Shown here: positions 34,173 to 45,399 of the stretch, in pieces
How the letters are laid out: every line of letters begins with the position of its first letter
Position numbering within the stretch: the stretch's first letter is position 1
NCBI GenBank assembly: GCA_037974665.1
Contig: CM075764.1
Location: forward strand, 119,040,325 to 119,104,324
Direction: 5' to 3'
DNA length: 64,000 nt
Source: Ehretia macrophylla
Lineage: Eukaryota; Streptophyta; Magnoliopsida; Boraginales; Ehretiaceae
Notes under the pieces: generated by a model
Told to the model about the DNA's origin: nothing
Seen by the model: the letters and a program-made list of their open reading frames with translations, nothing else
The model's database searches: none
Translations under genes and position numbers: made by a program

Positions 34173-35441
34173 GTAAGTTTCTGAACTTGATCACAAAGTG
34201 TTACTTCAATAAAAGTTGAGTACTGCTGCATCCTTCTCCGTCACACAATTTACTGAGCGTGCTTTTATTCCTCTCATCTTACTTGCACTTTAGAGAATTT
34301 ATTTATACCCACCACGGTTTTTCTTTGCTCAAGGCTTGTTTTAGTCGTATTTGGTACGTTGTGCTCACTTATTTATGGAGTACTAAGCCTTCTGTTTCTG
34401 AAATGTCTAGAAGGGAAAAGTTTATTGGTTTAAATGACTTCATGCTATACCCATAATGTTTAAAATTAATCAGAAAAGAAAAAGGAAAATTTGTTTATCG
34501 AAATCCTTCATGTTAAGTTCCTACTTTGAAACTTTCTAGAATAATGAAAGAGAAAATCTAAATCGTTAGCTGGTTCACCAACAGACAGACTTCTAGAGCT
34601 AGTAGTGTTGCAATTTTATTTTTTTTATGTGAAGTTCACTTAAAACACTTTGGTTTTCTTATATGCTATTGTTTATTTAAAATTCAGTAGGAGATTGAAT
34701 AGGACTAAGCTAAGGTGCATATAAATAATAAATTATATAGATCATATAAAATTGATGTACAATGGATTCTTTGTAATGTTCTTATTTGTTTGTGTCAACT
34801 CTATTTTGTCTCAAGTCATATACACATTCCAATACTAAGTATACAATTTATTCCATTCCCTGAGATTAACCCATACATTAAAATTGATTAGAACCACTTC
34901 ATGCTCTTGATGTATCAACAGTTGGCTAACTCTTAAACTGCTTAGAGTGGACAACATAAGTAGGGAATGGATTAGTGCGCTATGCGGTTATACCTTGAAA
35001 TTGAGATAATAAAGAGATATGTTCTCTTGTGGTGGATGCAGTTATATTTATGAGCTTGGAAATTTCTAAAACGACTTCATATGCATCTTATGAATGTGGT
35101 AATAATATACCCTTACGGATCACTTGATAGTGATATTTATATAAAAGTCTCTGAAGGACCAAACATGCTTGAAGCATGCAATTTAAAATCCCTGGAAATG
35201 TATTTGATTAAATTACAAAGATCTTTGTATAGATGAAAGTATTTTGGAAGAATGCGATACAATTGTATTAGTACAAATCTTATAATGTGAGAATATGTTA
35301 AAATTGCCTTTTACTGTTTTTTTTCTTTCTAAATTTTACTTTTGATTTAATTAATACTTTGAGCAGGGAAATGGTTGAAAGAAAGATCTAGTTTTTTTTA
35401 TCATGATGCTTTGAATTATACAATCTTTTGTTTTAGTGTAG

Positions 35442-35571
35442 GATAACGGTTGGGGAGGAGTTATGCTGAAACATGGTGCTTATGCTGGAAGCAGATTAGA
35501 GTGCACAAAGGGAGAATTTCCACAGCTTGAAGTCTTGAAACTGATAGTGATTTGTAAAGAACTTAGGGTTT
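35442..35571 (+). pseudogene. Captured leucine-rich-repeat fragment of an NLR resistance gene
   Basis: A 43-codon open stretch reads GVMLKHGAYAGSRLECTKG and then EFPQLEVLKLIVICKELR. The pattern (AY-G-x2-L-x-C-x3-G-FPQL-x-VLKL) is characteristic of the C-terminal LRRs of CC-type NBS-LRR proteins of the RPP8/RPP13 kind (family knowledge). No NB-ARC domain is present and the frame ends in AT-rich sequence. It is a second host-gene fragment inside the CACTA element. Confidence 0.65.
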
Positions 35572-35919
35572 TTTTTTTGTAAATATTTTAAATTCATTGT
35601 AAATATTATTTTTTCGTAAATATTAATTTCTATAATTATTATAAATATAATTTGTATATTTAATTTTAATTTTTTCTAAATATTAAATTTTTTAATTTTT
35701 TGTAAATATTAATTGTTTTAGATTTTTGTAAATTTTAATTTGTATATTTAATTTTTATTTTTGTATAGAATTTAGAATTTTTTCTAACTTTTTTATAATA
35801 TTAAATTTTTTATAAATATAAATTTGCATATTTAATTTTAATATTTTGTAAATATTATATTTTTTAGTTTTATATTTTAATTTCATAATTTTTTTAATTT
35901 TTTAAAAATCAAATAATTA

Positions 35920-36405
35920 ATTGACGACGGATTCGTTACGGACAAATTGGGCGACCGATTGGCTACGGCTCATGGACTATAGTTGATTTACAATCGAAAC
36001 GACTATGGTTTTGTTATGGACGTTAATAATATAAAAAAAAATCAAAATTTTAGTAGGCTACGGAAAAGAGGCTACAGATAGTCTACGGATACTAATCCGT
36101 AGCCATAGGTTACGGATAATTTACGACCAAAACGGTTACGGTTTTGTTACGGACGTTAATAATTAATAAAAAAAAAATCAAAAGTTTAGTTGGCTGCGGA
36201 TGGGCTACGACTATTTTGTTACGGAAGTTATATAAAAAAAATACAAATTAATTTCTGAAATTGGCTATGGATGGGCTACGGAATATCAATTTGGCGACGG
36301 ACCTTTTTATTACGGATGGGATTCCGTAGCCTAGCGGTCGCCCGTCCCTATTTGGCTACTACTAGGCTGCGGATTTTGGCCGTCGCCTCAGCCTTTTTTT
36401 CTTGT
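35920..36405. repeat. Right subterminal repeat region of the CACTA element
   Basis: Repeated, partly inverted motifs: gacgacggattcgttacgg, cgaccgattggctacgg, tggctatggatgggctacgg, ggctactactaggctgcgg. They mirror the left subterminal zone (28610-29280). Such regions bind the CACTA transposase. 34200-35440 and 35575-35920 between the gene fragments and this zone are AT-rich and hold nothing I recognise. Confidence 0.8.
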
Positions 36406-36594
36406 AGTGTGTCAAAAAAGACAAAGATCTATGACCATTTCAGCAAATTACCCTAAAAATTATAAATAAACCTGCATAGTGCTTTCAATTAGGCAACAAC
36501 TCTTTTCTTCAAAGAGAATAAGTAGAACAAACTTAACATGTACACGTACCTTATCCAAACTTGAATCACAATATATGTGTCACATGGGAAGAAT

Positions 36595-36662
36595 CCTAAA
36601 ACCTAAACTCTAATCCTTAAAACGTAAACCCTACACCTAAACCCTAAACCTTGAACTCTAAA
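36595..36662. repeat. Degenerate telomere-like repeat, block 2
   Basis: cctaaaacctaaactctaat, then cctacacctaaaccctaaac and tctaaattctaaaatcc: variants of CCCTAAA. It is followed by aagtagtcaagtaagaaaat and aaagcgcatatctt, which parallel the block near 27500-27530. Confidence 0.65.
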
Positions 36663-36664
36663 TT

Positions 36665-37030
36665 CTAAAATCCAAACTAAGTAAGATAACTAAGTTAAGT
36701 AGTCAAGTAAGAAAATAAAGCGCATATCTTTTTTATTAATAAGAGTGGGTAATCCCTTTTTATTTGAACACTATCTTTGTTTAGCTAAGAAAGCAAACTA
36801 AACGAAGTAACTTAATAAGTAAGTACGTAATTGAGTAAGTTAAGGACTAAATAGTTAAGTAAACAAGTAAATAACTAAATAAATAAGTAAACTAACTAAG
36901 TAAGCCAAGTAATTAAGTAACTAAAAGTAAGTAACTAAGAAAACTAAACCTAAGTAACTGAGAAAACTAAAACTAAGTAATTACATAAGCCAACAAAACT
37001 AAAAAGTAACTAATAAGTAACTAAGTAATT

Positions 37031-37069
<39 letters not shown>

Positions 37070-38173
37070 ATGAGCTAACTAAGTGAGTGTGTAAGCTAAT
37101 AATCTAAGCTAAGGGTATGTAAATTAACTAAGCTAAGTAAGTAAGTGAGCAAGCTAAAAAGTAATTAAGGAAGCAAGCAAGCTAAATAAGTAATTAATTA
37201 AGTGAGCAAACTAAGTAAAGTAAATTAGCAAAGCAAGTAAGAAAGTTAACAAAAGAAGTAAAAAACTAAGCTAAGTACGTAAAAATAAGCATGCTAAGTA
37301 GGTATTTAAGTATGTAAATAAGCAAACTAAGTACATGGGTAAGTGAGTAAGCAAGCAAGCAAGCTAAGTAGGTGGTGGAAGTGAATAAGTAAGCAAGCTA
37401 AGTAGGTGAGTACATAACTAAGTTCTTTAGTAATTAAGAATGCAAGTGATTAAGCAAGCAAGCAAGCTAAGTAAGTAAGCAAGTAAGTAAGCAAGTAAAC
37501 AAATAACCAAGCTAAGAGGATTAGATTAAGTAAGTAAGCAAGCAACCAAGTAATTATGTAAGTAAGTAAACATGCTATAAAAATAAGACTAATTAAGTAA
37601 GCAAGCTAAGTAATTACATAAGTAAGCAAGCAAACAAGTTAAGAAAATAAGACTAAACAAACAAGCTAATTAATTAAGCAGCAAACAAGTAAGCAACTTG
37701 AAAAAATAAGTAACCAAGCTAACTAGTAAGTAAGAATGCTAAGAAAATCATCTTAAGTAATTAAGCAAAGCTAATAAAATAAACTAAGCAAGCAAGCCAA
37801 GAACTAAACAAACAACTGAGCAAGTAAGCAAATTGAGCAAATACATAAGCAAACTAAGCTAAGCTCAGTAAGTAAGCTAAACTAAGTTAAGTAAGCAAAG
37901 TAACTACACTAAGTAAATAAGCTAAGTTAGTCTAAACTAAGTTAACAAAATAACACTAAGTAAACAACATACTAAGTAATTAAAAATAAGACTAAGTAAA
38001 CAAAATACTAAGTAATTAAGTAAGTTAGAAAAGTAAGTGAACTAAGAAAATAAGACTAAGCAAGCGAGCTAAGAGAATAAGACTAAGCAAGTAAATAAGC
38101 AAGCTAAGAAAAGACGAGTAAGTAAGTAAACAAGCTAAATAAGTGTAAACAATCTAAATAAGTGTAAGCAAGC
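36665..38173. repeat. YAAG tetranucleotide array, block 2
   Basis: About 1.5 kb of TAAG/CAAG/TAAC units, including a pure (actaacta)n run near 37030-37068. No gene. It stops at the solo LTR at 38174 and resumes at 39886. Confidence 0.9.
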
Positions 38174-38626
38174 TGATGTGACTGTATTTGCAGCACTCAA
38201 ACCACTGAATTTACACTACTATTGCATCTTAACTTGTGGAATTAATGCAACACTTAATACATTTTTGATGCAATGTAGGTTAATCCTTAAAAATGAAGAA
38301 ATCGGTCTTAAAACGGCAAAATGCAAATCAAAGAATTGTGCGATGGTAAAGACTCGAGAATCGGTGGTTGAATCAATGCCCGTAGAAGAAGAATTTGGTC
38401 AGATCAAGTACAAATAGTGACCTATGTCCGTTTTTGACAAACTGTACCAGTTTTTTGAGAAGAAACGGGCTTCTGAGCAAAACGCAGGCTTTGCCCTGCA
38501 TGCGGCGTGATTTTAGCCAAAATCCATCGTTTGGAGGGTCAAAATAGTGAAAAATGCCCGAAAACTTCTCGATCAACGTCTCGGTCAAAGTCAACTATCG
38601 GAGCCAAAAAAGTTAGCAGACCGGCG

Positions 38627-38813
38627 CTCGAGCGTGCCTCACTGGCGCTCGAGTGCCCCCTATGAATCTTCTACCATCTTCTGAAAAATCCACGTGGCGC
38701 AAATTCAGCGATGGAGCAAAAGCGCACTCGAGCGCTCCTCACGGATTCTTCCGAAAGCCTCGCGAAGCGTCACGCTTCGCAAAACCAACGGACGCAGCAG
38801 AAACGCGCTCGAG
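38627..38813 (+). promoter_or_regulatory. Four CTCGAG-centred boxes upstream of the LTR TATA
   Basis: CTCGAG occurs at 38627-38632, 38648-38653, 38727-38732 and 38808-38813, each within a gcgctcgagc-like palindromic context and mostly followed by gcctc or ctcctc. A perfect hairpin gcgaagcgtcacgcttcgc lies at 38762-38780. Their position before the TATA box suggests LTR enhancer modules. Confidence 0.5.
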
Positions 38814-38834
38814 CACGCCTCTGAATCTCAGGCT

Positions 38835-38842
38835 TATAAATA
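38835..38842 (+). promoter_or_regulatory. TATA box of the solo LTR
   Basis: tataaata in the context ggcttataaataccccc, a good plant TATA box, about 660 bp into the LTR. Confidence 0.65.
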
Positions 38843-39885
38843 CCCCCAACCCCAACGGAAAATGGATAGAAAATTAATTTAGGATTTTATTTTAATTATT
38901 TTTAATTATTTTTAATTGTTTTTTTAGTGTTAGTTTAGGGTAGTTTAAATATGGCAGTATAAATAGTTAGTAGTTGGGGAAAAATACGGCGGAGGTAATG
39001 CCCGAATTTCTGGGGCATGAAAAAGGAGGAAATCTCGTAACTGTGCTCAGGACTCCGACCTCGGACCTCGACTTCATTTATGGGTGAGCATCTCTTTAAT
39101 CCCTTTTATATTTGAATGTCGTTATAATGCCCGTGTTAATTCAGGATTTTGATTATATATTAATGGTCTTTTAATTTACCAGTCTCAATGATTTGGACTG
39201 ATTTAATTCATATGCAATATATGACTTGTATCAATTAAGTATTGTCTTTCATACATAATGCTTTTAAGTAGATGTTATGATTGCTTTATTTTCGTGTTAT
39301 ATATCCATGCTTTAATAGTGAATCAATAGCTTGACAAACTTAAAGATTCCAAGAGACTATAGGTAATGCTTTTAAATAGACCATAGTTTCTAGATTAGAA
39401 ATAAGACGTTCATTACTTAGTTGAAACAGACCTTTTACACCAGGTTGCAAGGACAGTTCTATACTACAATGCTCGTAGATAGCACAACACCTACTTCAGA
39501 GTCAGTAATCGAGATTTAAATAGACTAAGATAGTTGACTAGGTTAATGCTTGTAGCTTAAGCTCTTGCATAGAATTAGAGAATCCTATTTTCGAGCCTAG
39601 ATTAACTGCCTTAATATTAATCCGAGCTTAATTACTACCTTCCCAACTCTAACTTTAGTTTAGTTTAGTTTTAATCAAAACCCATCAATCTACCTGTCTT
39701 TACTTTTCAATACTCACTTAGACCATTTTCATACGCACTTATTCAACCAAACTAAACTTAGGAGCCTCCCTGTGGAATTTGACTCCACACTCAGAGCACA
39801 CTACACTACGAAGATCCGTGCACTTACGGGTTATTAAAACTTGGTCATTTTGCACCTAATTATAACCCACCGTTTGAACGCATCA

Positions 39886-40110
39886 CAAGCTAAGAAAATA
39901 AATAAGCAAGTTAAGTTAGCTAAGCTAAGCTAACCAAGCTAAACTAATTAAACTAAGCTAAGGTAAGTAAGCTAAGCTAAGTGAAGCTAAGCCTAAGCTA
40001 AGTAGGTAAGTTAACAACTAAAATTTATACTAATCTAAGCTAAGCTAATTATAAAGTAAGCAAGCTAAAGTATGCTAAGTAAGTAACTAAGCAAGCAAGC
40101 AAATAAGGAG
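39886..40110. repeat. YAAG tetranucleotide array, block 3
   Basis: The same TAAG/CAAG repeat between two solo LTRs; it continues block 2 once the LTR is removed. Confidence 0.85.
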
Positions 40111-40542
40111 TGATGGCGGAGCAAATAAGTCCAAATTAATGAAGAAAGATGAAAAGATCACAACATTGTAGAATCTGTTTTCTAACCCAAGTTTCGCATA
40201 AACAACTATACCAATTGGAAAGGCTTTGGTTGTTGAGTCATACATGTTTGGAAAGCTCTATGAGTCTAGTTTCTAATGCTTTAAATGGTGCATCAATTGG
40301 AGTTCCCTAGAAGAAGTTATGGCTATTTTGATCAAGTGCGTCTAAGCTGCATTAAAAGTGATGAACTCAAGTTTTGAGCTTCATTTTGTTATGCTTTGAT
40401 TTCAGCTTGCTTTAAAATTTGATTGGGATATTCTAGGGAGTTATTAAGTTCATATTCTTGGTAACTTAAAGGTTATTTCACTTTTCTAGAACCTCTATTA
40501 TTATCTTATAGTTTCTAAGTTAGACTAGCATTATTATTTTTT

Positions 40543-40749
40543 GGGTGAATGGCACCAGACCCTCATATAGTTAGCCATAAGTGCACACGACCACCCTGTG
40601 GTCTCAAAACCTCTTCCAAACCCCCCTAGGGTCTCTTATTCAGTGCATACGCACCCCAAACGTTAGTTTCTATCAAAATAAGTAACATAATAGAATAAAT
40701 GACAGATATGCCCTATTTTTAATTAGCCAAAAAAAAAACACATACTCTC

Positions 40750-40780
<31 letters not shown>

Positions 40781-41814
40781 ATATAGATATACATATATAG
40801 AGAGATTCTGATTTTTCAGCGAATCAGAAGAAGACGATACAACGATTCAGAAGAAGACGATATCGCAGCAATATAGCAGTACCCATAACTAGACTAACCA
40901 CCTTAGCATCACCACCATTCGACAGCTTAATCCAAGCATAATCAAAACCCAACTATCTTTTTTTTCTTTTTGCTAATCAAAACCCAACTGCTTATGATTT
41001 CATATTATCAAAAGAAGATCAACAAGGCACGTCATATATAGTTTTGCAGTTTTTTAATGTTTTATGCAGAATATGTCATCTCATACAAGATGGGAGAGGG
41101 GGGATGGGGGTGCAGTGGGGTGGGGTGATGATTTTTCTAGAAGCAGTAGAGTAGAAACAGTGAAATTAGCTTTGATATTGAACGAATTGAAGTTACAAGA
41201 TAACCAATTTATGAGTAATTAGAACACCTAAGCAAGTGTTTACGTAATGCAATGAATTATATTGTTTACATCTTCTTATAGCTTTCCTTCATCAACTCAG
41301 TTGTAAGAAACTCAACAAAGTGCTTCGAAATCTTCCTAGTGCAATGCCATTTTCACAACATATCTGGTTCATGCGAATTATGCTCATTTTCCATGGTGGC
41401 TGCCGCTTTAGACTCCTTGGTTGACTGCCACGTATTTAGGTTTATTATAGGTAGGGTAGGGATATAGGGGGGCTAACGAGGTAAGTGGGGAAGGGGTGGG
41501 CGACGGTGGAGGGAAAGGGTTAAGCGTGCTTTGACGGGATAGGTGGGAGGTGGACTGAAGGAGGTAGGGGGTGGGGGGTATAAGGGTGTTGGGGAAGATG
41601 ATGATACTATTTTAATTTTTAGTTTATTTTAATTTTATTTTATTGTCAAAATTATTGGAAACTAATCTAAATTGCAGCTCACGCGCGTGTATTACACATT
41701 GAGTTAAAAGTGACAGAATAGTTAACGGAGGGGGTTCGTATGCACCGAATGGAAGCCCACAGGGGGCTTTAGAGGAAGTTTTGAGACCACAGGGGTGTCT
41801 GGTGCCATTCACCC
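40543..41814. mobile_element. Mutator-like non-autonomous element, 1272 bp
   Basis: Long terminal inverted repeats of about 100 bp start gggtgaatggcaccagac at both ends and both contain tgtggtctcaaaac and ggtgcatacg-like sequence. A perfect 9-bp target-site duplication ttatttttt lies at 40534-40542 and 41815-41823. The interior has a (tatg)n run at 40757-40780, a duplicated gattcagaagaagacgat near 40823-40860 and G-rich stretches at 41095-41130 and 41440-41590. No transposase. Confidence 0.92.
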
Positions 41815-41870
41815 TTATTTTTTGGTTATCTAACTTTTGCCTAGGTTGGAGGGATATTCCAACTATATAT

Positions 41871-42121
41871 TGTGAAAATTCTAGAGAGAGTTTAGAGAGC
41901 TGAATTATTTTCATTGATTGATAAAATGAATGTTAGAATGATGAGCTATATTTATAGCTTTACAAGAAGATATTTTCTGCAGAACTATTACAGTTGTACA
42001 GAGTTAGTTGTTTTGCTATCTAGCCTAACTATCCTGACAACTAAGCTTAACTAACTCTGTTAACTTAGCTTAAGTAACTGACTGTGACTAACTGTGGCTG
42101 TCACTGTTATTCTCCTTAACA
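41871..42121 (-). repeat. 3' LTR of the Copia element
   Basis: 251 bp, close to the 5' LTR with roughly a dozen differences seen by eye. It contains a TATA-like palindromic gctatatttatagc at 41945-41958. Confidence 0.93.
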
Positions 42122-42420
42122 TCCCCCGCAAGTTGAGCAGGGGCTTAGAATGAGCCATGGGCAATTTGCCTCTGAGGTACTGAAACTTGTTGACTGGTAG
42201 TGCTTTGGTAAACATATATGTTGCTTGCTCAGTAGTTGAAATGTGTGAAATCTGTAGTTGTTTGTTGATGACTTGTTCTCGAATGAAATGATAGTTAATC
42301 TCAATATGTTTTGTCCTTGCATGGTATATAGGATTAGCTGTTAATGCAAGGGCAGAGGCATTATCACATAGTAATATAAGGCATGTGTAGAAAACAAGCA
42401 AATCCTTTAAGAGATAGGTC
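42122..42420 (-). pseudogene. Copia RNase H C-terminal part
   Basis: Minus frame from about 42401 reads CDNASALALTANPIYHARTK, then HIEINYHFIREQVI, then ISTTEQATYMFTKALP and FQYLRGKLP, matching the conserved end of Copia RNase H (CDN-x-SA, HxRTKHIEIDYHFIRE, FTKAL). The polyprotein ends just before the polypurine tract. The preceding 42420-42740 carries the RT/RNase H connection with stops. RNase H degrades the RNA template during reverse transcription. Confidence 0.85.
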
Positions 42421-42742
42421 AGCCATTTAATGTCTGCACGGCTGTTTGGGCTATTGCCCTGTATTCAACTTTAGTACTAGACCTTGCCACTGTACACTGC
42501 TTCTTGGAGCTCCAAGATATAAGGTTGGAGCCTAGGTAGACACATAAACCAGTTATAGATTTTCTGTCCAGCTTGTCACTTGCCTAGTCACTATCAAAGT
42601 AAACTTGGAGGTGAAAAGGACCTAAGGAGAATAGAATGCCATAATGTAGGGTCCCTTTGACATATCTCAAAGCTCTTTTGAGTGCATTGTAATCTTTGTT
42701 GGTAGGATTATGCATGTGTTGACAGATAGAGTTGACTGCAAA

Positions 42743-43610
42743 TTATAAATCAGGTCTGGTAATTGTTAAATACTGTAGTACCCCAACTAAGCTTCTAAAT
42801 TGAGTAGGGTCATAGTATGGCAAGAAGTTTGCTTGGGCTATAGAAATGTATTTGGATGTAGTCGGTGTAGAATAATATTTGCAGTCAGATAAACCAGTTC
42901 TTTTAAGTAGGTCTTGGGCATATTTAGTTTGATGCAGTAGGATAGTTTGGTCTGTAGTAGAGACCTCCAGTCCTAAGAAGTAGGACAGGCTTCCCAAATC
43001 TTTCATGACAAAGGCTGTGCCCATTGTCTGAATAAGTGTATCAATAGCTGAGGGTGAATCCCCTGTGAGGATGATGTCATCCACATACACTAGTAGTAGA
43101 ATGAGATGAGTGGATGTTTTTTGAATGAATAATGAGGTATCAGTTGAACTGCAGGTGAAACCTTGTTTAAGTAAGAAAGAGGATAGCATGGAATACCAAG
43201 CTCTCCATACAAGGACTTTTGCAACTTGCATACATGAGAGGGATAGCTAGGATTTACAAAACCCTGAGGTTGTATCATACACACATTCTCAGTTAGATAG
43301 CCATGAAGGAAGGCATTAGAGACATCTAATTGTTTTAGTGGCCACTTGTAGTTGACTACAAGGGTAAGAACTATTCTAATGGTTTGATGTTTGACCACAG
43401 GACTGAAAGTCTCTGTGTAGTCAAGGCCTTGTGTTTGATGACAACCTTTAGCCACTAATTTGGCTTTGTATCTAGCTAGACTGCCATCAACATTTCTCTT
43501 TATTTTATACACCCATTTGCAGCCAATTGGCTTTCTATCATGGGGCAGAAGAATAAGACTCCATGTTTGCTGACTAAGCAAGGCATCATACTCTTCTTTA
43601 ATTGCCTGTA
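42743..43610 (-). pseudogene. Copia reverse transcriptase
   Basis: First frame (from about 43610): KPIGCKWVYKIKRNVDGSLA, RYKAKLVAKG, ETFSPVVKHQTIR, LDVSNAFLHGYL, CKLQKSLYG. A frameshift near 43200 leads to the second frame with LLLVYVDD (catalytic YVDD at 43076-43087), MKDLGSLSYFLGLEV, YAQDLLKRTGL and LVGVLQYLTITRPDL. Motif order and spacing are typical of Copia RT, which copies element RNA to DNA in virus-like particles. The frameshift disables it. 43620-44140 upstream is the divergent region between integrase and RT, with no clear motif. Confidence 0.9.
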
Positions 43611-44143
43611 GCCAACAGATGAGGTAGATGCTTGTCTATAAGTAGTAGGTTATGTTTCAGTGAGATTTGAGGATTTTGTGATAGAGATTGTATAATGGAG
43701 GAGGGAGACAACCTGTTTTTGATCTGGTTAGCATAGGACGTCTATTTTCTGTTTGATGTGTAGGATTAGTGGTTTGTGAGGTATGTTCTATTGCAATAGG
43801 AATCGGCAATAGAGCAGTGGAAGCGGTGGTGTCTGAGGTACTTTCTGTGGCCGTAAGAGTAATTGGTGCAGAGGAGTAATTTTGTGGTGTTGGTATAGAT
43901 GGAGGAGATTGAGTAGAACCTAACAGAGACTGTGACTGTGGTTGTGCTGCAAGGATGATAATATCATAGTAGGAATGATCAGTGGGAGGTGGAGGGTCTG
44001 AACTGTGGTGGTCAGTGGTAGGAGTGAGCAGAGAGGAATGAAACAGTGGTGGAAATGAGGGATAAAAGATTGGAATAGAAGTATCTATGCTATATGGGAA
44101 AACATACTCTACAAAGTGGACATGTCTAGAGGTATAAACTCTA

Positions 44144-45070
44144 TTAGTGGTTTTGTCTAAACACTTGTAGCCTTTTGTGGTAGGGCAGTAACCTAAAAAG
44201 ATGGGATCTGTTTAGTAGCTTATATTTGTTGTATGGCCTAAGCCATGGAAAACATAAGCAGCCAAAGGCTTTGAGGTAATAATAATCAAGTAGGTGGTGA
44301 TAGAGAAGTTCATATGGAGACTTATGATTTAGAGTGATAGTAGGTAGCCTATTTATGAGATAGTTAGCTATTGCTAATGGTTCTAACCAAAATTGTGAAG
44401 GGAGGGAACTATGATTGAGGAGTGCAAGAGTTGTTTCAATGAGGTGTCTATGCTTCCTTTCTACTTTTCCATTTTGTTTTGGGTTATGAGGACAACTAGT
44501 TTGATGGATAGTGCCTAGATGTTGTAGAAATGAGCTGAATTGATGGTTGAGGTATTCACCTCCATTGTTAGTTCTAAATAGCTTGACAGTGGAGTTGAAT
44601 TGAGTACATAACATAGACTAAAAAGACTTATAAGCAGTAAAAGCTTCAAATTTTTGTTTTAACGGATGTATCCAACTATACTTGGTGAAATCATCAAGAA
44701 AAATGATATAGTACTTGTAGTTTGAACAAGAAGAAATAGGGGCAGGGCCCCATACATCTGAATGCACAAGAGCAAAAGGTGCAGTAGTACATGTCGAGGA
44801 GTGAGGAAATGAAAGTTTATGAGCTTTTGCTACTGCATAATTATTACAGTCTACTGTAGTATGTCCTAAATTGACATTTAGAATAGAAGAGAGAATATTT
44901 GTAGTTTGCTTAGCTGGATGACCCAGTCTGAGATGCCACAATCTATCTTGAGATGTAGCAAATCTCTTGCAAAGGCAGTGAAGAACTTTGCTTGTAAACT
45001 GATTAGATGCAATCAGATTGGTTGGAATAGGGTAGAGTCCATTGTTACAGAGGCCTTGATACATGATCAT
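44144..45070 (-). pseudogene. Copia GAG-pre-integrase and integrase
   Basis: The minus strand from 45070 reads WHLRLGHP (zinc-binding HH part of the pre-integrase domain), then HSDVWGPAP with the first catalytic Asp at residue 105. A single TAG at about 44618 interrupts, then FRTNNGGEY and, 35 residues after the second catalytic position, QNGKVERKHR with the catalytic Glu. The D-D35E spacing is kept, but the second Asp is Asn (44567-44569) and the usual CxxC partner is degraded (CNNY). Integrase inserts element DNA into the genome; this copy lost a catalytic residue. Confidence 0.9.
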
Positions 45071-45339
45071 ATGTGTAGCATTGTCCTAGATCATAACTCC
45101 CTTGGAATTAAAAATGATAGAACAATTATTATCTTTTGCGAGATGAAAAACTAAAAGTAATTTGCTGGAAATGCCAGGGGAGTAGAGAACTTTAGATAGG
45201 AGAAATGTGGACTGAGGAGTATTGAGATTATGAGTACCTATACCTGAGATTGGGACACTCTGGCCACTACTTACTGCAATAGAATCATTTCCTGTATAGG
45301 GATAGGCTGTGTGTAGCTGAGTGATGTTATTTGTGACAT

Positions 45340-45365
45340 GTGTATTTGCTCATGAGTCAAGATAT
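45340..45365 (-). pseudogene. Copia protease active-site region
   Basis: The minus strand gives YLDS, a stop, then ANTHVTNN. The aspartic protease motif D-S-G-A has its Gly codon turned into TGA at 45350-45352, and another TGA precedes the Tyr. The protease normally cleaves the Gag-Pol polyprotein. Confidence 0.8.
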
Positions 45366-45399
45366 CAATTAGGGTCTTGATTTTGAGAAGTTCCAACAT

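Larger units (their letters stand above)
28591..36409. mobile_element. Non-autonomous CACTA transposon carrying host-gene fragments (Pack-CACTA type)
   Basis: 7819 bp. It begins cactacaagaaaac and ends ttttttcttgtagtg, the canonical CACTA terminal inverted repeat CACTACAAGAAAA. The 3-bp target-site duplication tgt lies at 28588-28590 and 36410-36412. Both ends carry many direct and inverted subterminal motifs of the ggctacggat / taggctacgga type, including the perfect palindrome TAGCCAATTGGCTA at 29634-29647 and 30578-30591. No transposase gene is seen. The interior holds fragments resembling ATP synthase gamma (33887-34172) and an NLR leucine-rich repeat (35442-35571), plus other gene-like sequence from 31690 on. 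Confidence 0.95.
28214..36453. mobile_element. Mutator-type MITE split by a CACTA element
   Basis: The left part (28214-28590) starts aggtaatttaccgaaatgg and the right part (36413-36453) ends with the complement, gggtaatttgctgaaatgg. A perfect 9-bp target-site duplication taaaaatta lies at 28205-28213 and 36454-36462, the size typical for Mutator-like elements. The inverted repeats are long (about 150 bp; gacaaaatgatc near 28290 pairs with the region near 28550). Net length without the CACTA insert is about 418 bp, and it is non-coding. Confidence 0.87.
38174..39885 (+). mobile_element. Solo LTR, Gypsy (Athila/Tat-like), 1712 bp
   Basis: Ends TGATGTGACTG...GAACGCATCA (TGATG/CATCA termini) with a perfect 5-bp target-site duplication caagc at 38169-38173 and 39886-39890. 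No internal region or second LTR. The 3' part includes ggagcctccctgtggaattt and a cgggttatt-type motif familiar from Athila/Tat LTRs (inference), which suggests plus orientation. Four GCxCTCGAGx boxes precede a TATA box at 38835-38842. It arose by LTR-LTR recombination. Confidence 0.88.

Noticed and set aside
38653-38882. Two overlapping 62-74-codon plus frames
   Set aside because: They lie in the GC-rich, CTCGAG-box part of the solo LTR, upstream of and across its TATA box; overlapping frames open together through composition.
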